From Streptomyces durocortorensis (GTDB lineage: Bacteria > Actinomycetota > Actinomycetes > Streptomycetales > Streptomycetaceae), in assembly GCF_031760065.1 (NCBI RefSeq), contig NZ_CP134500.1, positions 4,402,001-4,466,000 on the forward strand: a DNA stretch of 64,000 bases, in the 5' to 3' direction. Under the pieces are notes generated by a model that worked only from the letters and a program-made list of their open reading frames with translations, did not search any database and was not told the origin of the DNA. Position 1 is the stretch's first letter. The number at the start of each line of letters is the position of its first letter. Of this stretch, positions 27,844 to 37,232 are shown in pieces. The position numbers and the translations under genes are program-made.

Positions 27844-28104
27844 GTGTACGGCGAGAACGCTTGCCCGAATGCACAGGAACCTCCTGGCCCCCCGGCCCCC
27901 GGCGCGCTCGTGGTCGACACCGGTCGGGGCGACCGCGTGGGGGAGTTCCGAGAGGTCGCCGGCCCCTACTGGTCGCTCCGGCCCGTCGGTGGCGGCACTG
28001 AGTGGGAGGCGGAGCCGCACCGGGTCCGCCTCGCGCTCCCCATGGAGCAGCTGCGCGCGAGGACCGCGTGGCTCAACGCTCGCAGCCGGGGTGAGGTGCT
28101 GTGA
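27844..28104 (+). CDS. Small conserved-looking protein of unknown function (86 aa)
   Basis: This encodes 86 residues with a Pro-rich start, then VVDTGRGDRVGEFREVAGPYWSLRPVGGGTEW, which suggests a small beta fold, and an Arg-rich C-terminal helix. Small proteins of this type often sit next to XRE/DUF397 pairs in Streptomyces (recollection). The GTG start follows GAGAGGAGCG. The stop overlaps the next gene (GTGA), so both are co-translated. No enzymatic motif is visible. Confidence 0.75.
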   Translation: MYGENACPNAQEPPGPPAPGALVVDTGRGDRVGEFREVAGPYWSLRPVGGGTEWEAEPHRVRLALPMEQLRARTAWLNARSRGEVL

Positions 28105-28502
28105 ACGTGACGCGAGGGCACGCCGATTGGTATGTGGCCGAGAGCCACGGGGGTGACGCGGCGCGGTCCTTCCGGCTCGGCGGCATCGTCGCGCCGACGC
28201 GGCGGCTGGCCCTCCGCTGGCTGCGGCGGCAGGCCAGGCGCCTCGCGGACGCGCTCGACCCGGACCCGTACGCCCCCTGGGTTCCGGCCCGCGCACTGTA
28301 CCCGGTCTCCGGGGCCAGGCCTGATGTACCGGCCGAACTCCGTTCCTGGGCAAGCAGTTTCCGGGAGCATGACTACGCGCTGCTGCGGCTCGCGGACGGA
28401 CTGCCGTACGAGTTCGTGGCCCGGGACGACACGTCCTGGTACGGGCTCGTCATGCGCCCCATGGCTCCCGCCCGTACCCCGCTTCCCTCCCCCTGCCCAT
28501 AA
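28101..28502 (+). CDS. Unknown protein, 133 aa, coupled to the preceding small gene
   Basis: The GTG overlaps the previous stop by four bases. The product has an Arg-rich helical stretch (RRLALRWLRRQARRLADAL, about 34-52) followed by a Tyr/Pro-rich part and a C-terminal FVARDDTSWYGLVMRPM segment. It shows no signal peptide, membrane segment or known motif. The Arg-rich helix could bind nucleic acid or a membrane surface. High GC3 supports a real gene. Confidence 0.7.
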   Translation: MNVTRGHADWYVAESHGGDAARSFRLGGIVAPTRRLALRWLRRQARRLADALDPDPYAPWVPARALYPVSGARPDVPAELRSWASSFREHDYALLRLADGLPYEFVARDDTSWYGLVMRPMAPARTPLPSPCP

Positions 28503-28504
28503 GG

Positions 28505-28954
28505 ATGAGCGACATGTTGCAGTGCACCGCTGTCACCGAACTCCCGGAGATGGGCGCGCGGGTCGCGCTCATGGCTCTGGAGGGCGGACCCGGTCAGGAG
28601 GCGGGCGCGAAGCCTGTCCCCGTCCTGGACGACTTCCTGCTCTGTGAACTCGGCGAGCACGACGAGGAGACCGAGCACGCGGCCCAGCTCTGGTCGGCCG
28701 ACAGGCCTGCCGCACGGGACTTATGGATGTTCTGGACGGACACCGGTACGCGCCGGAAGTTCCGGTTCGCCGAACTGCTGCCGTGCCCGGCCGTGATCCG
28801 TCGGCTGTCCGTCACGGAGGGGGACGCGTGCGTGCTGTTCGACCGGCATCCCGCCGCGCACTCCTGGGATGTGACGGACCCGCTCGCGGACCTGATGGCG
28901 GAGCGGGTCCGGCAGGAGGTGCTGCGCGAGCGGGACGGACGGGACCAGGAATGA
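28505..28954 (+). CDS. Unknown protein, 149 aa, third gene of the small operon
   Basis: This begins 2 bp after the previous stop, so the three genes form one unit. It is acidic, with a central FLLCELGEHDEETEHAAQLW stretch and a WxFWTDTGTRRKFRF pattern suggesting an alpha/beta fold. ATG 28505 is used; an internal ATG at 28514 with AAGGA further upstream is an alternative. The family is not recognised. Association with an XRE/DUF397 pair on the other strand suggests shared control. Confidence 0.7.
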   Translation: MSDMLQCTAVTELPEMGARVALMALEGGPGQEAGAKPVPVLDDFLLCELGEHDEETEHAAQLWSADRPAARDLWMFWTDTGTRRKFRFAELLPCPAVIRRLSVTEGDACVLFDRHPAAHSWDVTDPLADLMAERVRQEVLRERDGRDQE

Positions 28955-29086
28955 AGGGAGGGGCAGGGTGGGGCGGGGGCCGGCGACGGCATCTGCGTCG
29001 CACGGCCGCCACCTGCGCGGAACACCCGTAGAGGGCTCCCGTACGGATTCAGGCCCTGGGCTCCCGTGCACGTCCAGCCCTCCCCG

Positions 29087-29542
29087 TCAGTGCAGGCAGA
29101 ACTCGTTTCCCTCCGGATCTGCCAGTACGAGCCAGCTCCCGCCCTGCTCGTCGACCGCGCGCAGCACCCGCGCGCCCAGCCCCACCAGCCGCGCGGCCTC
29201 CGCATCGCGCTGTCCCGGCTCGGAGTGGACGTCGATGTGGAGGCGGTTCTTCACCGTCTTCGGCTCCGGTACCCGCTGGAAGAGCAGCCGCCGCCCCAGC
29301 CCCGTACCGCTGTTCTCCTCGTACGGGTCGTCCGGGTGCCGGGCCGCCGCGAGGTCGAGCCAGGCGCGGCGGCCGTGGGCGTGGGTGGTGATGGCCTCGG
29401 GTACCGCTCCGGCCGCGAGCAGCTGCTCGACCAGGGGGCTGTTGTCCTCGACGAGGTAGCCCAGGGCCGCGGCCCAGAAGTCGGCCTGGGCGTGCGGGTC
29501 GGCGCTGTCGATCACGAGCTTCCAGGACAGGGTCTTTGTCAT
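29087..29542 (-). CDS. VOC-family (glyoxalase-like) protein
   Basis: This 151-residue protein has the two beta-alpha-beta-beta-beta modules of the vicinal oxygen chelate fold. The first module starts WKLVIDSADPHAQADFWAAALGY. The second has RLHIDVHSEPGQRDAEAARLVGLGA and ends VLADPEGNEFCLH, with the His and Glu that usually bind metal. The role could be resistance, detoxification or small-molecule binding. Its ATG lies only 22 bp from the divergent CGNR gene, so the two share one very short promoter region. Confidence 0.9.
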   Translation of the reverse strand: MTKTLSWKLVIDSADPHAQADFWAAALGYLVEDNSPLVEQLLAAGAVPEAITTHAHGRRAWLDLAAARHPDDPYEENSGTGLGRRLLFQRVPEPKTVKNRLHIDVHSEPGQRDAEAARLVGLGARVLRAVDEQGGSWLVLADPEGNEFCLH

Positions 29543-29546
29543 GGAA

Positions 29547-29563
29547 ACCGTTTATAGTGGTTA
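29547..29563. promoter_or_regulatory. Short imperfect palindrome between divergent starts
   Basis: AACCGTTTATAGTGGTT lies wholly within the 22 bp separating the VOC and CGNR start codons. Its AACC...GGTT ends and A/T-rich centre suit an operator or overlapping promoters. CGNR proteins are DNA-binding candidates, so autoregulation is possible. Confidence 0.45.
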
Positions 29564-29564
29564 C

Positions 29565-30332
29565 ATGAGTGGCAGGGCAAAAGACGCGCCGGAACCGAGG
29601 AAGGCGCCGTCGGAGCGAGCCGAGCTGGTGGCGCAACAGGGGCCTGCTGGGCCTGGCGGGTCTCCCGGGCCTGGCGTGCTTGGCGGTACTTCCGGGGCTG
29701 GCGTGCCCGCCGGTCCTCCCGGTCCTCCCGGTCCTCCCGGGGCTGTCGGGCTGCTTCTGCGGCACCCGGACGGCAGCTCATTCCGGTTCGATCCGGGCGC
29801 GCTGTGTCTGGAGTTGCTGACGACCGGCGGCCCCGGCCCCCTCGCGTACTTCGAGATGCTGCACGCGCCCGCCGACCTGGTGCGCTGGGCAGCGGAATGC
29901 CGACTTCCAGACGGGCTGGGCCTCGCCGTCGGTGAGGACGAGGTGGCGGCCGCTCGGGTGCTGCGCGACGCGCTCTGGCGGCTGGCGGAGGGGCATGTGC
30001 ACGCGCTGCCGCCCGGGCCGGAGGATCTCGCCGTCGTCAACGAGGCGGCGGCGCACCTCCCCCTGACGGCCCGGCTGAACGGGACCGGTGGCCGGGAGTG
30101 GGTGACGGGGAGCACCGGCACCGGGCTGCTGTCCACCGTCGCCCGTGACGCGATCGACCTGTTCACCGGGGCGTACGCCCACCGGGTCCGCACCTGCGCC
30201 GCGCACGACTGCCGCCTGCTGTTCGTCGACACCTCCCGCCCCGGCAAGCGCCGCTGGTGCTCGATGGAGCGCTGCGGCAACCGGCACAAGGTCCGGGCCC
30301 ACCGCGCCCGGCTCACCACTACGGACGAGTAA
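29565..30332 (+). CDS. CGNR zinc-finger / ABATE-domain protein with collagen-like N-terminus
   Basis: The C-terminus (about 195-250) has CAAHDCRLLFVDTSRPGKRRWCSMERCGNRHK, the CGNR zinc-finger motif of putative stress-regulating DNA-binding proteins. The middle part (about 62-190) is the ABATE domain (FRFDPGALCLELLTTGG onward). The first 60 residues are a Gly-Pro-rich collagen-like stretch (PPGPPGPPG) not usual in the family. An ATG at 29541 would add eight residues and overlap the VOC start; ATG 29565 gives a near-leaderless gene. A role in regulation is inferred from the family. Confidence 0.88.
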   Translation: MSGRAKDAPEPRKAPSERAELVAQQGPAGPGGSPGPGVLGGTSGAGVPAGPPGPPGPPGAVGLLLRHPDGSSFRFDPGALCLELLTTGGPGPLAYFEMLHAPADLVRWAAECRLPDGLGLAVGEDEVAAARVLRDALWRLAEGHVHALPPGPEDLAVVNEAAAHLPLTARLNGTGGREWVTGSTGTGLLSTVARDAIDLFTGAYAHRVRTCAAHDCRLLFVDTSRPGKRRWCSMERCGNRHKVRAHRARLTTTDE

Positions 30333-30420
30333 CCACTGACCAATGACCACTGACCACCGACCAGTAACCACTGACCACCGACCGCTGGCCAGTGGCCGCC
30401 GGCCAGTGACCACCGACGAG
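30331..30420. repeat. Degenerate ACCACTGACC tandem array after the CGNR gene
   Basis: From the stop codon (TAA 30330-30332) to about 30420 the DNA consists of diverged 10-18-bp units of the form ACCACTGACC/ACCACCGACC/CCAGTGACC. It ends just before the next gene, whose leader includes GACGAGTGA, an echo of the CGNR gene's last codons GACGAGTAA. Confidence 0.75.
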
Positions 30421-30436
30421 TGAAGGGACTTCCATC

Positions 30437-30826
30437 ATGCCGACCGGACTCACTCAGGACGCGGGATGGGAGATCGGCGTCTCCCGGACCATCCGCCGAC
30501 CGCTGACCGCCGTATGGGAGTTCATCGTCGGACCCGAGGGCATCGCGCTCTGGCTGGGCATCGACGGCCCCTTGCCCACCGAGAAGGGCGCTCCGTACCG
30601 TACGGCCGACGGGCTCGGCGGGGAGCTCCGCAGTTACCGCCCCGGCGACCGGGTGCGCCTCACGTACGGCACCTCCACCGTCCAGGTCGCCGTGACGCCC
30701 GGCAGCTCCGCCGACCGGACCGTGCTGAGCTTCCACCAGGAGCGTTTGGCGAGTGCCGAGGAGCGCGAGGAGCGGCGTACGTACTGGAAGAACGCGATGG
30801 ACCGGGCGGAGGCCGAGCTGACCTGA
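30437..30826 (+). CDS. SRPBCC/AHSA1-type protein
   Basis: This 129-residue helix-grip protein has the START-like pattern: ISRTIRRPLTAVWEFIVGPEGIALWLG at the start, a beta region, and a C-terminal helix WKNAMDRAEAEL. The fold encloses a hydrophobic cavity for lipids or aromatic molecules; AHSA1 members also interact with chaperones, but no Hsp90 link is evident. It lies on the same strand as the CGNR gene, separated by a repeat array, and may be co-transcribed. Confidence 0.85.
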   Translation: MPTGLTQDAGWEIGVSRTIRRPLTAVWEFIVGPEGIALWLGIDGPLPTEKGAPYRTADGLGGELRSYRPGDRVRLTYGTSTVQVAVTPGSSADRTVLSFHQERLASAEEREERRTYWKNAMDRAEAELT

Positions 30827-30878
30827 CCTGACCGCCCAGGACCCGGGACGCGCCCAAGACCGAGGCCGCGCCCGGTAC

Positions 30879-31328
30879 TCAGGCCTCGCGCGGGGGGCAC
30901 GCGGGGCAGGTGTGCCCGTCGATCGAGGCCAGCAGCCGTTCGGCGGCGGCCCGTACCGACCGTGTCGGCTGTGTCTCCTCGGGTGCGGCGGCCAGTCGGG
31001 CGGCCGTGGCGCGACCCGCCACCACCGCATCGTGGGCGGCGCGGGTCCACGTGGGGTGCTCCGCGTTCCCGGCAGCCAGAATGGTGGCGAGCAGGTCCAG
31101 CGCGCCCGCCCGGTTCCTGACCGTGTCCGTCGCCGCCAGCTCCCACAGGAACGGCACCGTCGCCACGGTCGAGTCGAAGACGGTCGGGGCGCCGATCCAC
31201 CGTTCCAGATCGCCCAGGGCCTCGTCCGAGTCCGGCGCGTCTCCCCAGGCTATCCGCGACAGCACACCGGGAATCTGGGACGCGGAGCCGTACGCATGCT
31301 GTAGCTCGTGCCACCGCACGTTCCTCAT
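30879..31328 (-). CDS. Unknown protein with HEAT-like helices (149 aa)
   Basis: The product begins VRWHELQHAYGSASQIPGVL, typical of Streptomyces proteins that count helical repeats and sit beside immunity-like or regulatory genes. The rest is alpha-helical with Ala-rich heptads and a C-terminal CPACPP. The start is taken at ATG 31328 (GGGGA just upstream); longer forms from 31349 or 31361 are possible. It is convergent with the SRPBCC gene and follows the monooxygenase gene leftward after 40 bp. Function is unknown. Confidence 0.7.
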   Translation of the reverse strand: MRNVRWHELQHAYGSASQIPGVLSRIAWGDAPDSDEALGDLERWIGAPTVFDSTVATVPFLWELAATDTVRNRAGALDLLATILAAGNAEHPTWTRAAHDAVVAGRATAARLAAAPEETQPTRSVRAAAERLLASIDGHTCPACPPREA

Positions 31329-31368
31329 GGTCCCCAGCACAGTCCCCATCCGGGCACTCAATCAGCCT

Positions 31369-33201
31369 TTACCGCACGGCGTCCACCATGCTGGTGCGCC
31401 GCCCACCCGCTTCGTGCAGCCGACGCAGGTACTCCCGTACGGAACGGGCGTCGTCCGCCGAGGCGAACACGCCCACGTGGTGGTCGGGCCGGATGACGAC
31501 GACGGTCCCCGCGTCCGTACCGCCGGAGGACTCCATTCCGTACGCCGCTCCGTACCCCGCGTACGCCGTTCCGTAAGCCGTTCCGTACGCAGCCGTCGCG
31601 TGGCCCTCCTCGTCGATCACCGCTCCCGGCTCCGCCCCGGCATGGTCCTCGTGCGCCGCGTACACCCGGCAAGTCCGCACCCCGGCGTCCCCGTACGCGG
31701 CGGCCGCCTCGCGCAGTACGCCCGCGCTCCCGGGGCCGAAGCCGAGGACCGTGGTGCTGGGGCCCGCGAAGACGCGGTGCAGTCGCGTGCGGGATCCGGT
31801 CGCGGCGTCCCGGCAGGGCGCGTCCGGCGCCCGGTCCCCGGGGCGCGGGGCGGCGGACGTGCGGTACCCATCGGGGGCGCCCGCTGCCAGGGAGCTCCAC
31901 CGGTAGCCGATGCCCAGGCCGGTGGTGTCGGCGGTGATCGCCGTGTCCAGGCCGCCGCCGGGCGTGCGGATCGCCTCAAGGGTGGCGCGCAGTCGCTCGG
32001 AGGCGAGGTCCAGGGTGCGAGCGGCCACCGGAAGCCGCTCCTCCTCGTAGGTGTCCAGCAACTCCGCGCCCGCGTGGCCGCTGAGCACCAGCCCGAGCTT
32101 CCACCCCAGGTTGAACGCGTCCTGGATACCGGTGTTCATCCCGAGGCCGCCCGCGATGGGGTGCACATGCGCCGCGTCGCCCGCGAGGAAGACCCGCCCC
32201 TCGCGGAAGCGGTCCGCCAGCCGCACATTGACCCGGTACGTCGACAGCAGATCGGCCCGTGTGAGGCGGTGGCCGGGGAGCCCGGTGTGGCGGGTGAGCA
32301 GTCGCCGGAACCCGTCGGCGGAGGGCGCGAGCGGCTGACCCCGCCCGTCCCGTTCCGGACCGGCCTGGAACCACCAGCCCGTGCGCGTACCGGGGATCGG
32401 GCAGAGCATGACCGCGCCGTCCTCGTCGAACCACTGGTGCCAGCGGCCGCGGTCCGGGGCACCCTCAGCCAGGTCCCCCAGGTCCCCCAGGTCCCCCAGG
32501 TCCCCCAGGTCCCCCAGGTCCCCCAGGTCCCCCAGGCCGTCCAAGTCGACATCGCCGCAGACCATCACCTGGTCCTCGGCGGTCGTTCCCTCGAAGCCGA
32601 TCCCGAGCATCTTCCGTACGGAGCTGTGGGCGCCGTCGCAGCCGACGACGTACCGCGCGCGTTCGACCGTTCGCTCGGTCGTTCGCTCGGTTCCGTCCAT
32701 GAGCGTGACGGTGACGTGGTCCCCGACCGTGTCACCGCCCCCGAGTGACACCGAGCCCCCGTCCCCCTCTGCCGTCGTGCCTCCGCTGTCCTGTGCCAGC
32801 CCCACCACCTCGCGGCCCAGCTCGACCTGAACGCCGTACCCGGCCAGCCGTTCGCGCAGGATCTCCTCCAGGCGCCACTGGGCGATCAGCCACCCCCGGT
32901 CGTAGGGCGCGTCCGGCGTCGGCGTCGAGTCCGCCCACGGATCGGTCTCCGTGACCGGCAGGCGGTCGCGGTATTTGAGCATCGGCAATGGCGCTGAACC
33001 GGCCGCGAGCACCGCGTCGACCACTCCGAGGTCGTCCAGGACCTCCAGTGACCGAGGGTTGGGACCCTTCGCGCGCGAGGTGCGGGGCGGGGTGGGTGAC
33101 CGGTCCACGATCCGCACGGCCGCGCCGCGCCGGGCCAGATCGCAGGCCAGAACCAGCCCGGTGGGTCCCGCGCCCACGATGAGTACGTCGGTCATGCCCA
33201 T
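31369..33201 (-). CDS. FAD-dependent aromatic-ring monooxygenase (class A, PHBH type)
   Basis: This 610-residue flavoprotein has a GxGxxG dinucleotide motif (VGAGPTGLVLA, near 9-19), the DG motif (VVGCDGAHSSVRK) and the second FAD motif (VFLAGDAAHVHPIAGGLGMN), then a C-terminal thioredoxin-like region typical of phenol hydroxylase/PgaE-like enzymes. It would hydroxylate an aromatic or polyketide-like substrate using NAD(P)H. Inside the substrate domain are seven in-frame Gly-Asp-Leu triplets, and a Tyr/Ala/Gly-rich repeat (TAYGTAYAGYGAAYG) lies near residue 545. Two ATGs (33201, 33195) follow AAGGAG. Confidence 0.92.
   Translation of the reverse strand: MGMTDVLIVGAGPTGLVLACDLARRGAAVRIVDRSPTPPRTSRAKGPNPRSLEVLDDLGVVDAVLAAGSAPLPMLKYRDRLPVTETDPWADSTPTPDAPYDRGWLIAQWRLEEILRERLAGYGVQVELGREVVGLAQDSGGTTAEGDGGSVSLGGGDTVGDHVTVTLMDGTERTTERTVERARYVVGCDGAHSSVRKMLGIGFEGTTAEDQVMVCGDVDLDGLGDLGDLGDLGDLGDLGDLGDLAEGAPDRGRWHQWFDEDGAVMLCPIPGTRTGWWFQAGPERDGRGQPLAPSADGFRRLLTRHTGLPGHRLTRADLLSTYRVNVRLADRFREGRVFLAGDAAHVHPIAGGLGMNTGIQDAFNLGWKLGLVLSGHAGAELLDTYEEERLPVAARTLDLASERLRATLEAIRTPGGGLDTAITADTTGLGIGYRWSSLAAGAPDGYRTSAAPRPGDRAPDAPCRDAATGSRTRLHRVFAGPSTTVLGFGPGSAGVLREAAAAYGDAGVRTCRVYAAHEDHAGAEPGAVIDEEGHATAAYGTAYGTAYAGYGAAYGMESSGGTDAGTVVVIRPDHHVGVFASADDARSVREYLRRLHEAGGRRTSMVDAVR
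32471..32533 (-). repeat. In-frame 9-bp tandem repeat, seven perfect copies, in the monooxygenase
   Basis: AGGTCCCCC is repeated seven times without change (32471-32533), coding (Gly-Asp-Leu)7 on the minus strand between the second and third FAD-domain motifs. Perfect identity implies recent expansion. Confidence 0.97.
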
Positions 33202-33268
33202 GCCTCTCCTTCGGTCGCGCTTCTGTCCATCCGGGGGCCAGGAAATCGCAACCGAGTAAGAAAAGCAA

Positions 33269-34273
33269 CTAGGTAATCTTTTGTGGTGTGGGGCCCGGGC
33301 TCACGGCTGCCGGAGCGCTGCCCGGGGTCGTGAGCCCGGCCGCGGGTGCGGCGGCCGTCGTGGCCAGCAGCTTCGCCGCCCGCGCCCGATTGCGCCGCGC
33401 CGTGCGCAACGCGTCCCAGGTCAGAAGTGACAGCGCCAGCCAGACGAGGGCGAACCCGGCCCACCGCTCGGGAGGCATCGCCTCGTGGAAGTAGAGGACG
33501 CCCAGCGTGAACTGGAAGACCGGGGCCAGATACTGGAGCAGCCCCAGCGTGGACAGCGGCACCCGGACCGCCGACGCGCCGAAGCAGATCAGCGGCACCG
33601 CGGTGACGATGCCCGTTGCCACGAGCAGCGCCCCGTGCCCCGCGCCCCCGGCCGTGAACGTCGACGCGCCGGTGGCGGTGAGCCAGAGCAGGAAGCCGAG
33701 CGCGGGCAGGAACAGCACGGCGGTCTCGGCGGCCAGGGACTCCAGGCCGCCCATGTTCACCTTCTTCTTGATCAGTCCGTACGTGGCGAAGGAGAACGCC
33801 AGCACCAGCGAGATCCATGGCGGCCGCCCGTACCCGATCGCCAGCACGAGCACGGCGACCAGGCCGGTGGCCACCGCGATCCACTGGACCGGCCGCAGCC
33901 GTTCACCCAGCAGTAGAACGCCCATGGCGATGGTGACCAGCGGATTGATGAAGTAGCCGAGCGAGGCCTCGACGACCTGGCCGTTGTTCACGGCCCAGAT
34001 GTAGAGGCCCCAGTTGACGGTGATGGTCGCCGCCGCGAGCGATATCAGCCCGAGCTTGCGCCGGTCGCGGGCCAACTCGCCGATCCAGGCCCAGCGGTGC
34101 ATCGCGAGCAGGGCGATCCCGACGAGACCCAGGGACCAGACCATCCGGTGGGCGAGGATCTCGATCGCCCCGGACGGCTTCAGCAGCGGCCAGAACAGGG
34201 GGACCAAGCCCCACATCCCGTACGCACCGAATCCGTACAGCAGACCTGCCCGCTGCTCGTTCTTCCCCTCCAC
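33269..34273 (-). CDS. rarD: EamA-family transporter RarD
   Basis: This 334-residue inner-membrane protein has ten predicted helices and the RarD signatures: GFGAYGMWGLVPLFWPLL at the start, LAHRMVWS, and TVNWGLYIWAVNNGQVVEASLGYFINPL. RarD proteins are drug/metabolite-superfamily permeases (named for a chloramphenicol-sensitivity link); the substrate is not known. The C-terminal 40 residues are Ala/Pro-rich and probably disordered. The GTG start is preceded by GGAGGG. It lies head-to-tail upstream of the monooxygenase gene (67-bp gap with A/T-rich promoter-like DNA). Confidence 0.93.
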   Translation of the reverse strand: MEGKNEQRAGLLYGFGAYGMWGLVPLFWPLLKPSGAIEILAHRMVWSLGLVGIALLAMHRWAWIGELARDRRKLGLISLAAATITVNWGLYIWAVNNGQVVEASLGYFINPLVTIAMGVLLLGERLRPVQWIAVATGLVAVLVLAIGYGRPPWISLVLAFSFATYGLIKKKVNMGGLESLAAETAVLFLPALGFLLWLTATGASTFTAGGAGHGALLVATGIVTAVPLICFGASAVRVPLSTLGLLQYLAPVFQFTLGVLYFHEAMPPERWAGFALVWLALSLLTWDALRTARRNRARAAKLLATTAAAPAAGLTTPGSAPAAVSPGPTPQKIT

Positions 34274-34548
34274 GGGCCCTCCTGGCCAAACCGGTCCACC
34301 TGTACGTCGACGGATTGGCCGACTGGACGAAGGTAGCGCCGGAAGGGCCTCGTGTCATAGCCGTCTCGCGGAAACACTCATGACATCCCTGCGCGTGCGG
34401 TGGGGCGCGGCGGGGTGCGGTGGAGCGCGGCGGGGTGCGGTGCGCCCGGTCCGGCCGCGCCCCCGGCGTATGGCAGCCCTGGTCACGCCCGGCCTCGGTG
34501 ATGATCGGGCCTCGGCGGTCATCGGCCCGGGTGGCCGGGCCCCGTGGT
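34274..34548. other. Intergenic, repeat-rich, no gene
   Basis: No coding signal. A 20-bp tandem duplication of GTGCGGTGGGGCGCGGCGGG (34395-34414 and 34415-34434, one mismatch) is followed by a partial third copy. It lies upstream of rarD, so the rarD promoter should be near 34274-34390. Confidence 0.6.
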
Positions 34549-34632
34549 GATCGGGCCGGGTGGTGATCAGGCCCGGGTGGTGGTCAGGCCTCGTGGTGAT
34601 CAGGGCCCGTGATGATCAGGGCCGGGTGCCGA

Positions 34633-34641
<9 letters not shown>
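34549..34641. repeat. 16-17-bp tandem repeat, six units, starting at the quinone reductase stop
   Basis: The core GATCAGGCC or close variants begin at 34549, 34565, 34582, 34598, 34614 and 34631. The last copy contains the stop codon (TCA on this strand at 34633-34635) of the leftward gene. In the gene's direction each unit reads GGGCCTGATC, so TGA is iterated. Confidence 0.82.
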
Positions 34642-35493
<852 letters not shown>

Positions 35494-35615
35494 GGGGGGC
35501 GCTCCGATTTCGGTGGTTCGATCCGCTTCTGTACTTCTGCGCTTCCGCACTTCTGTTGCGCTTCTGCACTTCGGCGCTTCTGGAACGAGCCTACGGATAG
35601 CGCTAACTATAAGAA

Positions 35616-35640
35616 AGTACCAACTTTGAAGTAAGGTACT
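35616..35640. promoter_or_regulatory. Putative HxlR-family operator
   Basis: AGTACC (35616-35621) and GGTACT (35635-35640) form an inverted repeat, with A/T-rich sequence between them, four bases before the regulator ATG. HxlR/DUF24 proteins bind short AGTA/TACT-type palindromes, so this is the likely site for repression of both divergent genes. Confidence 0.6.
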
Positions 35641-35643
35641 GGC

Positions 35644-36087
35644 ATGGACGTAAGGGCAACGGGTGTCAGGCCGCCCCATCACGAGCTGCCGAGCCATGAG
35701 GCGCGGAACCGCAAGTCGCCGAACCACAGGACGCCCGACGTCAATCAGCCGATGTGCCCCTCCCGGCTGGTGCTGGAGCATGTGACGAGCCGCTGGGGCG
35801 TCCTCGTCCTGGCGGCGCTGCTGGAACGTTCGTACCGCTTCAGCGAGCTGCGTCGCACGGTCGGCGGCGTCAGCGAGAAGATGCTCGCCCAGACGCTCCA
35901 GACGCTGGAGCGCGACGGCTTCGTCCACCGGGACGCGAAACCGGTGATCCCGCCCCGGGTGGACTACTCACTCACCCCGATCGGCATCGAGGCCGCCGAA
36001 CAGGTGTGGGCGCTCGCCCGCTGGACCGAACGCCAGGTGGACGCGGTGCAGACGGCGCGCGAGGCATACGACAGGGCCCGGACCTGA
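35644..36087 (+). CDS. HxlR-family winged-helix regulator (QorR/YodB-like)
   Basis: This 147-residue regulator has a HxlR/DUF24 domain from about residue 36: MCPSRLVLEHVTSRWGVLVLAAL, the FSELRRTVGGVSEKMLAQTLQTLERDG recognition region and a winged beta hairpin. Cys38, just before the first helix, matches the redox-sensing cysteine of YodB/QorR by position. The first 35 residues are basic, His/Asn-rich and unlike the family; translation may instead start at ATG 35752, though no ribosome site is seen there. It probably represses the divergent quinone reductase and senses quinone or diamide stress through Cys38. Confidence 0.88.
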   Translation: MDVRATGVRPPHHELPSHEARNRKSPNHRTPDVNQPMCPSRLVLEHVTSRWGVLVLAALLERSYRFSELRRTVGGVSEKMLAQTLQTLERDGFVHRDAKPVIPPRVDYSLTPIGIEAAEQVWALARWTERQVDAVQTAREAYDRART

Positions 36088-36133
36088 CCCTCGCCGCCCG
36101 TGGTGGTGCGCGGCGAGGGTCAGGTCCGGGCCC
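36074..36133. terminator. Bidirectional terminator between hxlR-type gene and korB
   Basis: A perfect 24-bp inverted repeat (36074-36097 with 36110-36133) has a 12-base loop. The left arm includes the last codons and stop of the regulator gene. The genes on both sides converge on it. Confidence 0.9.
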
Positions 36134-36158
36134 CGGGTGCCCGTGGCGACGGCAGCGG

Positions 36159-37224
<1,066 letters not shown>

Positions 37225-37232
<8 letters not shown>

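Noticed and set aside
29541..29564. ATG at 29541 as start of the CGNR gene
   Set aside because: It would overlap the start codon of the divergent VOC gene and adds eight residues without family support; ATG 29565 suffices.
31369..34273. Part of a secondary-metabolite cluster because of the aromatic monooxygenase, RarD and nearby regulators
   Set aside because: No polyketide, peptide or terpene synthase genes are present in the window; neighbours are general housekeeping or stress genes.
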